DNA from: Palsa-504 sp963834685
GTDB taxonomy: Bacteria > Actinomycetota > Actinomycetes > Streptosporangiales > Streptosporangiaceae
Assembly: GCA_963834685.1 (NCBI GenBank)
Contig: CAWICW010000017.1
Location: forward strand, 147,332-211,331
Direction: 5' to 3'
DNA: 64,000 bases
The notes below the pieces were generated by a model, which saw only the letters and a list, made by a program, of their open reading frames with translations, was not told the origin of the DNA and did no database searches. Below are positions 41,812-52,722 of the stretch, one piece after another. Within the stretch, counting starts at the first letter, position 1, and each line of letters starts with the position of its first letter. The position numbers and the translations under genes were made by a program.

Positions 41812-42759
41812 ATGGGCGAATGGGCGGCAGGTGACCTGGTGACCATGGATGACGCGGCGGTGGCGGCGGTGCGAGCGTTCAACCGGTTCTACACGAACAT
41901 GATCGGCCTGCTGCGCGGCAAGTACCTGGATACGCCGTACTCGCTGACCGAGGCCAGGATCTTGTTCGAGCTGGCGCAGCGCGACGCCAGCGAGGTCACG
42001 GACCTGCGGCGCGCGGTCGACATCGACGCGGGCTACCTGAGCCGCATCATGTCCCGGTTCGAGTCCGACGGGCTCATCAGCCGGCAGCGCTCCGCTGCTG
42101 ACGGGCGCCGGCAGGTGATCCGGCTGACGGACAGGGGGCGTTCGGTGGTGGCCGGGCTGGACGGCCGGTCCGCCGCGCAGACCCGGGACATGCTGGCCGC
42201 GGTGCGGGACGACGACCGGCGCAGGCTGCTGGATGCCATGCACGCCATCACCGACGTGCTGTCGGAGTCCCCGCAGCCCCGCGGGTACCTGCTGAGGGCA
42301 CCGCAGCCAGGCGACATGGGCTGGGTGGTGCAACGGAACGGGGCGGTGTATGCGGAGGAGTTCGGCTGGGACACCAGCTACGAGGCGCTGGTGGCCAGGA
42401 TCGTCGCCGACTACGTCGACCACCGGGACCCTGAGGCCGAGGCGGCCTGGATCGCCGAGGTCGACGGGACCCCGGCCGGGTGCGTGTTCTGCGTGCGCGA
42501 GAACGCCACCATCGCCCGGCTGCGCCTGCTGCTGGTCGAGCCGTGGGCCCGAGGGCTCGGGATCGGCGCCCGGCTAGTCGAGGAGGTGCTGCGGTTCGCG
42601 CGCCGGGCCGGGTACTCCGACATCACGCTGTGGACCAACGACGTCCTGGTGGACGCCCGGCGGATCTACCAGCGAGCCGGTTTCACCCTGGACGACGAGA
42701 GCCGTCACCACAGCTTCGGTCAGGACCTGGTCGGCCAGAACTGGTCCCGCCGCCTGTGA
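41812..42759 (+). CDS. MarR-type HTH regulator fused to a GNAT acetyltransferase
   Basis: A 315-residue two-domain protein. Residues about 20-150 are a MarR winged helix (SLTEARILFELAQRD, DAGYLSRIMSRFESDGLISR, GRRQVIRLTDRGR). Residues about 165-310 are a GNAT domain with VEPWARGLGIGARLVEEVL (acetyl-CoA pyrophosphate loop) and IYQRAGFTLDDESRHHSFGQ. Such fusions occur in many bacteria; the acetylated molecule is unknown and may also be the inducer. ATG 41812 follows GGGGATGAC; ATG 41845 is an alternative. Confidence 0.88.
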   Translation: MGEWAAGDLVTMDDAAVAAVRAFNRFYTNMIGLLRGKYLDTPYSLTEARILFELAQRDASEVTDLRRAVDIDAGYLSRIMSRFESDGLISRQRSAADGRRQVIRLTDRGRSVVAGLDGRSAAQTRDMLAAVRDDDRRRLLDAMHAITDVLSESPQPRGYLLRAPQPGDMGWVVQRNGAVYAEEFGWDTSYEALVARIVADYVDHRDPEAEAAWIAEVDGTPAGCVFCVRENATIARLRLLLVEPWARGLGIGARLVEEVLRFARRAGYSDITLWTNDVLVDARRIYQRAGFTLDDESRHHSFGQDLVGQNWSRRL

Positions 42760-42772
42760 GCGGCGGGACCAG
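42741..42772 (+). terminator. 13-bp hairpin whose loop holds the MarR-GNAT stop codon
   Basis: CTGGTCCCGCCGC (42741-42753), loop CTGTGA, GCGGCGGGACCAG (42760-42772): a perfect 13-bp stem. The TGA stop (42757-42759) lies in the loop and the left arm encodes the last residues. It is a very stable terminator, or an RNA end stabiliser. Confidence 0.8.
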
Positions 42773-42817
42773 CCCCGGTCTCCACCCATGGCCCCGACGA
42801 GCCACCGGACCGGGGCT
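42771..42817 (-). terminator. 10-bp inverted repeat after cydC
   Basis: AGCCCCGGTC (42771-42780) and GACCGGGGCT (42808-42817) pair perfectly around a 27-base loop. It lies directly at the cydC stop and shares two bases with the neighbouring hairpin, so the two convergent genes have adjacent terminators. Confidence 0.6.
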
Positions 42818-44613
42818 CAGTGGACCATCCCGCCTGCGGCCCGCGCATCACCCCATCCGGACGATTCCGACAGCCAGAGTTGCCGGTACGGGCCGTCGAC
42901 TTGGATGAGCTGCTCATGCGTGCCGCGCTGGGCGACTTTGCCGTGGTCTAGGACGATGATCTCGTCGACCTGGTCAAGGCCGGCTAGCTCGTGCGTGATG
43001 AGCAGGGTGGCGCGGCCCTCGGTGAGGGCGAGCAGGTCGGCGGTCAGGGCGGCGCGGGCTTCGGGATCGAGGTGCGCAGTGGGTTCGTCGAGGATCAGCA
43101 CGGCCGGATCCGCGAGCAGGGCGCGGGCCAGCGCGAGCCGCTGCCGTTCGCCGCCGGAGATGGCCGCGCCGTGCGCGCCGACCGGGGTATCCCAGCCCTG
43201 GGGCAGCGACTGGATCCAGGGCAGGAGCCGGGCCGCCGCGGCGGCGGCGGCCAGTTCGTCGCTGGTGGCGGCGGGCCGGGCCAGCTTCAGGTTGTCGCGG
43301 ATGCTCGCGTTGAAGATGTGCGGATCTTGCGGGCACCCCCCGATGATGGTCCGGACCGGTGCGGCGGCGTAGCTGGCCAGGCCGGCGCCGTTCAAGGTGA
43401 TACTCCCGCCGACCGGATCCAGGAAGCGCAGCAGGACCGCGGCGGCCGTGGATTTGCCGGCGCCGCTCGGGCCGATCAGCGCGACCCGCCGGCCCGGCGG
43501 CAGGTCCAGGTCGAGCCCGTCCAGTGCGAGTGGCCCGTCCGGCTCGTACCGGACCTGCACCCCCGATAGCCGGACGTGCACGGGCCCGGCTGGCAGCGGC
43601 CGCGGAGCCGGCGGGTCGGCGACCGGATCCGGCGCGTCCAGGATCACGCCGATCCGGCGGGCCGAGGCACGCGCCGATCCGAGCGCAAGCGCGGCCGCCG
43701 GCATGAGCGTGACCGCCTCGAAGGACGCCAGTGCCGTTAGGGTCAGCACCGCCAGCGGCACCCTGGTGAGCGTCCCGTGCCCGACCGCGGCCACCCCGAG
43801 GACGAGCACTCCCCACACGGTAAGTCCGGTCAGGGCGCTGATCAGCCCGCTGCCGAGGCCCGTTGCGGCAGCATGGCGCCTGGCCAGGGCGGTCAGCTTC
43901 CGGTCGGCCTCGGCGGCGGCGGCGAGCGCCGCGTCCTGCGCGCCGAACGCGTGCAGGTCCGCCGCGCCGGAGAGCAGATCGATGACTGCCGCGCTGAGCT
44001 CGCCGCGTGCCGCCGCGGTCGCCCTGGCCGCCCGGCGGGAGGCCGCGACGGCCAGCGGCGGCACCGCGGCCCCAGCGGCGAGCAGGCCGAGAGCCAGTAC
44101 GCCGCCGGCCGGCATGAGGATCAGCAGACAGGCGGTCACCGCGCCCGCGCCGACCAGAGCCGCGACCAGCGGTGGCCCGATGCCGCGGATGAACAGGTCC
44201 TGGGTGGCGTCCACGTCACTGATCAGCGCAGCCAGCAGGTCACCGGAGCGGAAGGCGGCCAGCCCGGCGGGCGCAAGCCGCTCCAGCCGACGGTAGATGG
44301 CCACCCGGATGTCAGCCAGCACCCGGAACGCGGCGTCGTGGGACGTCAGCCGCTCGAGATAGCGTGATACGCCGCGGCCGATACTGAACACGCGGACTGC
44401 TACGACCGCCGCAGAGATGGCCAGAATGCTCGGGTGCTGTGAGGCACGGGCCAGCAGGAACCCCGAGGTGGCGAGCAAGGCGACGCCGCAGCCGGTGGCG
44501 GCCGCGCCGGCCAGGACGGAGAGGACCAGCCGACCGCGCAGCGGCCGGGCCAGCCAGAGCAGCCGGAGCAGCGGCCGGCGCCCGGCGGTCAGGCCCGCGA
44601 GCTGGCCGCTCAC
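42817..44613 (-). CDS. cydC: Thiol reductant ABC exporter subunit CydC
   Basis: A 598-residue ABC half-transporter: six membrane helices in residues 20-320 and a C-terminal ATPase with Walker A GPSGAGKSTAAAVL, signature ISGGERQRLALARAL, Walker B LILDEPTAHLDP and the H-loop THELAGL. With CydD it exports glutathione- or cysteine-like thiols needed for cytochrome bd assembly; in actinomycetes mycothiol or cysteine is likelier than glutathione. Its ATG overlaps the cydD stop as ATGA. Confidence 0.93.
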   Translation of the reverse strand: MSGQLAGLTAGRRPLLRLLWLARPLRGRLVLSVLAGAAATGCGVALLATSGFLLARASQHPSILAISAAVVAVRVFSIGRGVSRYLERLTSHDAAFRVLADIRVAIYRRLERLAPAGLAAFRSGDLLAALISDVDATQDLFIRGIGPPLVAALVGAGAVTACLLILMPAGGVLALGLLAAGAAVPPLAVAASRRAARATAAARGELSAAVIDLLSGAADLHAFGAQDAALAAAAEADRKLTALARRHAAATGLGSGLISALTGLTVWGVLVLGVAAVGHGTLTRVPLAVLTLTALASFEAVTLMPAAALALGSARASARRIGVILDAPDPVADPPAPRPLPAGPVHVRLSGVQVRYEPDGPLALDGLDLDLPPGRRVALIGPSGAGKSTAAAVLLRFLDPVGGSITLNGAGLASYAAAPVRTIIGGCPQDPHIFNASIRDNLKLARPAATSDELAAAAAAARLLPWIQSLPQGWDTPVGAHGAAISGGERQRLALARALLADPAVLILDEPTAHLDPEARAALTADLLALTEGRATLLITHELAGLDQVDEIIVLDHGKVAQRGTHEQLIQVDGPYRQLWLSESSGWGDARAAGGMVH

Positions 44614-46376
44614 CGGAGCATCGCCGCGGTCCGGCTGGCCGACCGGGTGGCACTGACCGAGGACATCCGCTTCCCTTGTTCCAGGCGGATGACCCGGCCG
44701 CCTCCGCCTGCCCAGCCACCGCGATGGCTGACCAGGATGACGGTGCGATCGGCCAGGGCAGTGTCGAGGGCGGTCTGGATAAGCTGGGCACTGACCGGAT
44801 CCAGGTGAGCGACGGGCTCGTCCAGAAGCAGCAGCGGCGCGTCTCGCAGGAACGCACGGGCCAGTGCGATCCGCTGCCGCTGGCCAGCGGACAGCCGCAA
44901 GCCGCGCTCGCCGAGCGGCGTATCGTATCCGGCCGGCAGTTCGGAGATGAAGTCGGCGGCGCCCGCCAGCCGGGCGGCCCGGCGGATGGCGTCGCGGCTC
45001 GCACTGGCCTGGCCGAGGGCGATGTTGTCCGCGGCGGTGCCGGTGAACAGGTAGGGCTGCTGCGGCACCCAGGCGATCTGGCTACGCCACTGCCGGAGGT
45101 CTATGGCCGCCACGTCACCGTCTGCGTCGCCTCCGGCCAGCTCGATGATCCCGGCGGCCGGTGCGATGAAGCGGAGCAGCAGCGCGAGCAGCGTACTCTT
45201 CCCCGCACCGCTCGGGCCCGTGAGCACGACCCGATCCCCCGGCGCGATCGTCAGGCTCACCTCATCCAGGGCCGGGCGATGACGGCCGGGATAAGCCGCG
45301 GTGACGCCGTTCAGCCTGATGTACTGCGTCCGCAGGTCGGCGCGGGGGCTGCCGCTGCGCGAGGCCGTAGCCGCGGACCTGGCCGAGGGCTCGCCGGGTA
45401 TCGCGGTGTCCAGGATCTCGAAAACGCGTCCGGCCGCGGCGACACCTTCCATGCTGGCGTGAAACTGCGCACCGACCGCGCGGAGCGGCAAGAATGCTTC
45501 CGGGGTGAGCAGCAGAACCAGCAGCGCCGTCTCGTACCCCAGGTGGCCGTACAGGAGCCGGAGCCCGACCTCGACCGCGACGAGGGCGGTTGCTACCGCG
45601 GCGGATAGCTCCAGGACCAGCGCGGACAGGAAGGCCACCCGCAGAGTGGACATGGTGGCAGCGCGGTAGTCTTCGGTGACCTTGGCGATCACCTGTTCCT
45701 GCGCCTTGGCGCGGCCGAACACCTTGAGCGTGGGCAGGCCCTCGACCACGTCGAGGAAGTGACCGCCGAGGGTGGCCAGCAGCCGCCACTGCCGCCGCGT
45801 CTGCGTTTTGGTGTGCCAGCCGACCAGTACCGCGAACACCGGTATCAGCGGTAGCGTCACGGCGATGATCACCGCGGAGACCCAGTCCGCGACCGCGACC
45901 CTGGCCAGCACCGCGATCGGCACCAGCACCGCGAGGACGAGCTGCGGCAGGTAACGGGCGAAATAGGAATCCAGCCCGTCCAGGCCCTTGGTACTCAAGG
46001 TGGTGATTTCACCCGCCCGCTGGCCGCCCAGCCACACCGGGCCCAGCCGCAAAGAGCGGGCGGTAAGCGCCCGGCGTAGCTGCGATTTCACGGTCGCGGC
46101 CGCTCGCAGCGCAGCTACCTCCCCGCCATAGGTCACCGCCGCCCGGGCCGCCACCACGACCAGCAGCGCCGCCAGGGTGGCCGAGAGCGCGCCCGCAACG
46201 TCTCCGCGGGCAGCAACGGCCAGGGCGCGGGCGAGCAGGCCGGCCTGGGCCAGGATCAGTCCCGTTCCGGCCAGACCAAGTACGAGGGTAACCATCAGGT
46301 GAGCACGCGCGGCACTGGCATAACGGACCAGCCGACGATCAACCGCCCCGCGGCGGGCCCCGCCACTGACGCCCAT
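44610..46376 (-). CDS. cydD: Thiol reductant ABC exporter subunit CydD
   Basis: A 588-residue half-transporter paired with CydC: membrane domain in residues 20-330, then Walker A GPSGAGKSTLLALLLRF, signature LSAGQRQRIALARAF, Walker B LLLLDEPVAHLDP and H-loop VSHRGGW. The partner cytochrome bd genes lie 9 kb to the right and are not adjacent as in many genomes. ATG 46376 is chosen by comparison with family length; no clear ribosome binding site is seen. The shared palindrome at 46411 lies 35 bases upstream. Confidence 0.92.
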   Translation of the reverse strand: MGVSGGARRGAVDRRLVRYASAARAHLMVTLVLGLAGTGLILAQAGLLARALAVAARGDVAGALSATLAALLVVVAARAAVTYGGEVAALRAAATVKSQLRRALTARSLRLGPVWLGGQRAGEITTLSTKGLDGLDSYFARYLPQLVLAVLVPIAVLARVAVADWVSAVIIAVTLPLIPVFAVLVGWHTKTQTRRQWRLLATLGGHFLDVVEGLPTLKVFGRAKAQEQVIAKVTEDYRAATMSTLRVAFLSALVLELSAAVATALVAVEVGLRLLYGHLGYETALLVLLLTPEAFLPLRAVGAQFHASMEGVAAAGRVFEILDTAIPGEPSARSAATASRSGSPRADLRTQYIRLNGVTAAYPGRHRPALDEVSLTIAPGDRVVLTGPSGAGKSTLLALLLRFIAPAAGIIELAGGDADGDVAAIDLRQWRSQIAWVPQQPYLFTGTAADNIALGQASASRDAIRRAARLAGAADFISELPAGYDTPLGERGLRLSAGQRQRIALARAFLRDAPLLLLDEPVAHLDPVSAQLIQTALDTALADRTVILVSHRGGWAGGGGRVIRLEQGKRMSSVSATRSASRTAAMLR

Positions 46377-46410
46377 GCGGCAGAGTATGCAGGCTAACGA
46401 GGGCCACGGG

Positions 46411-46429
46411 GTCATCCGGCGTGGGTGAT
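46411..46429. promoter_or_regulatory. Shared palindrome, site 2 (between cydD and gntK)
   Basis: GTCATCC-GGCGT-GGGTGAT: the right arm is the full consensus and the left arm matches five of seven positions, with the same five-base spacer. It lies in the 82-base divergent region, so it could act on cydDC, gntK or both. GCC follows GGGTGAT, as at sites 4 and 5. Confidence 0.55.
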
Positions 46430-46458
46430 GCCTGAGCGGGGGCCCTGGACGGAGCCTG

Positions 46459-46977
46459 GTGATCGTGATCGTCGTGATGGCCGGGGTCTCCGGTAGCGGC
46501 AAGTCGACGGTCGGCGCCTTGCTGGCGGGCCGGCTTGGCTGGGCGTTCGCTGACGGCGATTCCTTTCACCCTGCCGCCAGCGTGGCCAAGATGGCCGCCG
46601 GAATACCGCTGACCGACGACGACCGGCGGCCTTGGCTGGGCGCGATCACCGCCTGGATGGATGAGCGTGACGCGGCGGGCGACTCGGGTGTCGTGGCGTG
46701 CTCGGCACTCAAACGCGCCTACCGGGAAGCGCTCCTGGACGGGCGTCCCGCCGCACGGCTCGTGTTCCTGGATATCGGTCATGACACAGACATGACCCGG
46801 CTCGCCGCCAGGCACGGGCATTTCTTTCCGGCCAGGCTCCTGGACAGCCAGTTCGATGATCTGGAGATGCCGCGAGCGTCGGAGAAGGTACTTGTCGTAC
46901 CCGCCGATGGCACGCCAGAGGAACTGGTGGCCACCATCATCCATCGCCTGAATGTCGCTGACGCGGCAGGTGGTTAG
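46459..46977 (+). CDS. gntK: Gluconokinase
   Basis: A 172-residue kinase of the GntK/IdnK type: P-loop MAGVSGSGKSTVGALLAGRL, the substrate loop FADGDSFHPAASVAKMAAG with GIPLTDDDRRPWL, and VACSALKRAYREALLDG. It phosphorylates gluconate to 6-phosphogluconate for the pentose phosphate pathway. GTG 46459 follows GGAG. Its end overlaps the DUF389 gene by 41 bases. Grouping with a zwf-like gene and sugar hydrolases is consistent with a carbohydrate-oxidation role. Confidence 0.93.
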   Translation: MIVIVVMAGVSGSGKSTVGALLAGRLGWAFADGDSFHPAASVAKMAAGIPLTDDDRRPWLGAITAWMDERDAAGDSGVVACSALKRAYREALLDGRPAARLVFLDIGHDTDMTRLAARHGHFFPARLLDSQFDDLEMPRASEKVLVVPADGTPEELVATIIHRLNVADAAGG

Positions 46978-47932
46978 CCAGGTCTGGCGCATTCCGCGAT
47001 CGTCCTGTCCGTTCGCGGGCAGCCCAGATGATCCGCTGGGCACGCAGGACCAGCGCGCCCACGGCGATCAGCACGGTCACGTTGAGGAGCAGCTGGAATG
47101 CCGACCCCCGAGCCTCGCTCCAGCTTCCGTACCCGACGGAAAGGCCTATATCAGCGGCCGCCGGGATGGTCGTCACTGAGATGAACACGCCGATAAGGGC
47201 GCTGGCCCGCGCTTCGGTCAAGGAGACGACGCCGACGATCCCGGCCAGGACAGCGACAATGATCGAGAACAGGTTCGGATTGTCGATGAGAGAGGAAACT
47301 GGCCGCACCCCGAGCGAGTACAGCTTCGGCGTGTGCCCGGACCAGCGTATCGCCAGGGCGAGGAGCAGAGTGACGATAATGGCGGCGGAGAATCCGGCGA
47401 GCAGGGCGAGGAGGCCCCGGATTATGGGCCGCTTGGCTCGCTTGTCGATGCCGAGGGCAACGCCCATGATCGCGTTGTATTCCGGCCCCACGACCATGGC
47501 GCCGACGATAAGGATCTGGGAATTGGTGAGGATGCCGACCGCGCCGATCAGCCCGGCGATGGCGAGCAGGATGTAGAAACTGGGCGCGTAGACGGCGTCC
47601 GATCGGATCCGCGCCTCGACGACTTCCCACACAGGGGCGACGTCACGCTGCATCAGAAAATGCTCCGCCGCCGGGGGCACCCTTTCGCCGAGGGTGGCAT
47701 CCACGTAATCAACGGTGATGGTGCCGTCGCGGTCGTGCTGGAAGGCCTGCAGGTGCCGGAACACGGAGTTGGCGGACCGGGGCCGTACGTCGAACTGGAT
47801 GGCGTCACTGGCTGGCCCGCGGGCAGCGCCCGAGAGCACGAGCAGGTTGGAGACGCCGGGGTCGGCGGTGAGTGCCTCGACGAGCTCACTGGTCCGGTCG
47901 GGCACGCTGACCAGGCGTACGTGAAAGGTCAT
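46937..47932 (-). CDS. DUF389 domain-containing membrane protein
   Basis: A 331-residue protein. Residues 1-110 are soluble; from about 115 on there are six helices with the DUF389 hallmarks ILIVGAMVVGPEYNAIMGVAL and VSLTEARASALIGVFISVTT. The function is unknown; members are polytopic and sometimes near ion transporters. Its ATG overlaps the stop of the antiporter gene upstream by four bases, so it is in an operon with the antiporter. Confidence 0.9.
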   Translation of the reverse strand: MTFHVRLVSVPDRTSELVEALTADPGVSNLLVLSGAARGPASDAIQFDVRPRSANSVFRHLQAFQHDRDGTITVDYVDATLGERVPPAAEHFLMQRDVAPVWEVVEARIRSDAVYAPSFYILLAIAGLIGAVGILTNSQILIVGAMVVGPEYNAIMGVALGIDKRAKRPIIRGLLALLAGFSAAIIVTLLLALAIRWSGHTPKLYSLGVRPVSSLIDNPNLFSIIVAVLAGIVGVVSLTEARASALIGVFISVTTIPAAADIGLSVGYGSWSEARGSAFQLLLNVTVLIAVGALVLRAQRIIWAARERTGRSRNAPDLANHLPRQRHSGDG

Positions 47933-49734
47933 CGTCGTTCCACCTCAGGCAGGTCACTATGACCGCGAGCGGGCTGCGTCGCGAGCGCAGCACCCAGGGA
48001 CACCAGGGTGTCGCCAGGCTGCGGCGTCGGCGTGCTGGTCTGAGTGACGGGAGCGAGCTGGCCGTCCGCGCGCACGACGAACAGGAGATCCTGTCCAGCA
48101 GGAAGCACGCCGTCGGTGCGGTGTACGACGATCCGCGCCCCGTCCTGATACCGCTCGGTGACCGCAGGCCTGGTCATGCCATTGGCGAACAGGGTTTCCC
48201 CGGTGGTGTAGGGAGCGACCACCCCGTGGCTGCGCTGCGGCGGCGCAAGCCGGTATACGCGCCCCTCGACGGTTTCCGTCAGCAGCACCGAGGCGAGTGC
48301 GTTGAAGTCGTCCTCGTCGGTCAGCAGGAGCACGGCCGTGATGCCCTCGAGCCGCGCGCCGCGGCCGGTGGCCGCCGCGAGCAGCTCGCCGGGCGCCAGT
48401 TCGAGCCCCGCCCGCCTGATCTGCTCCCGCTGCTGGTCCAGGCCTGCCCACATCACGACCTCCAGGCCGACCGACTGCAGGGCCCGTCCAAGGTCGATCA
48501 CCCAGGCCGCACCGCCGACCAGAAGCGGCCGGGTGCGGCCGGGCCGGCTGACGCCCAATCGCCGGGCAGCCAGCGTCGCGGTCAGGCCGTACAGGGTCAC
48601 CGTCACCACGATGACGACGAACGTGGCAGGCAGGATCTTGGCCGCGCCGCCGACGCCCTTGGCGACCAGGCCCGCCGAGAACGTCGATGCGGTGGCGGCC
48701 GCCACGATGCCACGCGGATCCATCCAGCCGATGAAGGCACGCTCGCCTTTCGTCAGGTCCGTCCGCAGCGTCGACGCGAACGCAGTGATGGGCCTGGCCA
48801 CGAGAACCAGGACAGCGACCACGCCGAGCGTGGGCAGCAGCAGGTGCCGGAGGGACTGCGGGGTCACGGTGGCCGAGATGGAAATGAACAGGACGCCGAT
48901 GATCAGCTGCACGAGCGTCTCGAAGAACGGGCGACGCGACGGGATGTCAAAACCCCGCCGATTAGCCAGGGCGAGCCCCATGAAAATCGCCGCGATAAGC
49001 CCGGTGTCCTCGCGGACCACATCGCACGCGGCTGCCACCGCGATCACCGCGGCCAGTTGCGCGGTGGTGCCGAGCACCTCGCCGAGCCGGAGCTTGCGCA
49101 GCAGCAGCCAGAGCAGCGCGGTGCCGATCACCCCGCCGGCCAGGCCGACGCCGACGCTGGCCGCGAATTGCGCGAGCTGGCTGCCGGGCCCTTTGCGAGT
49201 GCTCGCGACAACGGCGTGGAACACCAGCGCGCCGAGGATTCCGCCGACCGGGTCGATCAGCGACCCCTCCCAGATGAGGACCTGCTGCAGCCGTTCAGTG
49301 GGCCGGACGAAGTTGAGCAGCGGGCCTACCACGGTCGGTCCCGAGACGACGAGGATGATTCCGAGCATCAATGCCGCGCCGCGTGACATTCCCAGGAGCG
49401 GCGCGGCCACGGAGGCGGCGAGCGCGGTAGTGATCAGCACCCCGAGCACGATCAGGCGGATCACCACCTTGCGGGTGTGGCCCTTGAGCTTGCGCATATC
49501 GAGGCTCAGGCCCGCGTCATAGAGGATGACGGCCACCGACAAGGACACCAGCGGCTCGAACGCCGGCCCGAGCAGCCGCTCCGGGTTCACGTCGGTGGTC
49601 AGTGCGCCCGCGACGAAACCGGCTGGCAGCAGCACGATGATGGCGGGAATGCGCAGGCGGCTGGCCAGGACCTGGGACCCGACGGCGAGCGCGAGGATGA
49701 GGCCGATCCCGGTCAGGATCTGGTTGGTCGTCAA
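47929..49734 (-). CDS. Cation:proton antiporter (CPA1/NhaP type) with C-terminal TrkA-N-like domain
   Basis: A 601-residue protein. Twelve or so helices in residues 5-395 carry the antiporter features VSGPTVVGPLLNFVRPTER and WEGSLIDPVGGILGAL (acidic site Asp). The remainder holds a Rossmann-like RCK/TrkA-N domain (LVGGAAWVIDLGRALQSVG, LLLTDEDDFNALASVLL) and a TrkA-C-like tail. It exchanges Na+ or K+ for protons, with nucleotide gating likely. TTG 49734 follows GGAGGCTGGC. The first glycine motif of the Rossmann domain is degenerate (GGAAWV). Confidence 0.9.
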   Translation of the reverse strand: MTTNQILTGIGLILALAVGSQVLASRLRIPAIIVLLPAGFVAGALTTDVNPERLLGPAFEPLVSLSVAVILYDAGLSLDMRKLKGHTRKVVIRLIVLGVLITTALAASVAAPLLGMSRGAALMLGIILVVSGPTVVGPLLNFVRPTERLQQVLIWEGSLIDPVGGILGALVFHAVVASTRKGPGSQLAQFAASVGVGLAGGVIGTALLWLLLRKLRLGEVLGTTAQLAAVIAVAAACDVVREDTGLIAAIFMGLALANRRGFDIPSRRPFFETLVQLIIGVLFISISATVTPQSLRHLLLPTLGVVAVLVLVARPITAFASTLRTDLTKGERAFIGWMDPRGIVAAATASTFSAGLVAKGVGGAAKILPATFVVIVVTVTLYGLTATLAARRLGVSRPGRTRPLLVGGAAWVIDLGRALQSVGLEVVMWAGLDQQREQIRRAGLELAPGELLAAATGRGARLEGITAVLLLTDEDDFNALASVLLTETVEGRVYRLAPPQRSHGVVAPYTTGETLFANGMTRPAVTERYQDGARIVVHRTDGVLPAGQDLLFVVRADGQLAPVTQTSTPTPQPGDTLVSLGAALATQPARGHSDLPEVERR

Positions 49735-49853
49735 GCCAGCCTCCGATAACGCAGAGCCCTTAGTTAATTTGCCTACCGTTCATTTACCGGTTACGCGCGC
49801 TCCATCTCGGGCCCATTTGTCACCTCCAAAGGTGGACGCGGCCGACGCGGTAA

Positions 49854-49876
49854 TCATCACCCGCATTGGGTGATGA
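49854..49876. promoter_or_regulatory. Shared palindrome, site 3 (between antiporter and glucosidase genes)
   Basis: TCATCACCC-GCATT-GGGTGATGA: the strongest copy, with perfect 9-bp arms. It is 119 bases from the antiporter TTG and about 144 bases from the glucosidase GTG. A weaker repeat, CACCT-CCAA-AGGTG, lies nearby at 49821-49834. The spacer 49735-50008 is AT-richer than the genes around it and contains nothing else recognised. Confidence 0.75.
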
Positions 49877-50008
49877 ACTCGTGCTGCCCGGCTGCGTAGA
49901 AAGGAAATGGAGGCCGGCCGCATATCGGCAAGCGCCACGATCACATCGGACAAAGGTCGGCACGACACATGGACAGTGCGGTACATCGAGACGCGACAGG
50001 GGCCTGCA

Positions 50009-52720
<2,712 letters not shown>

Positions 52721-52722
52721 CG

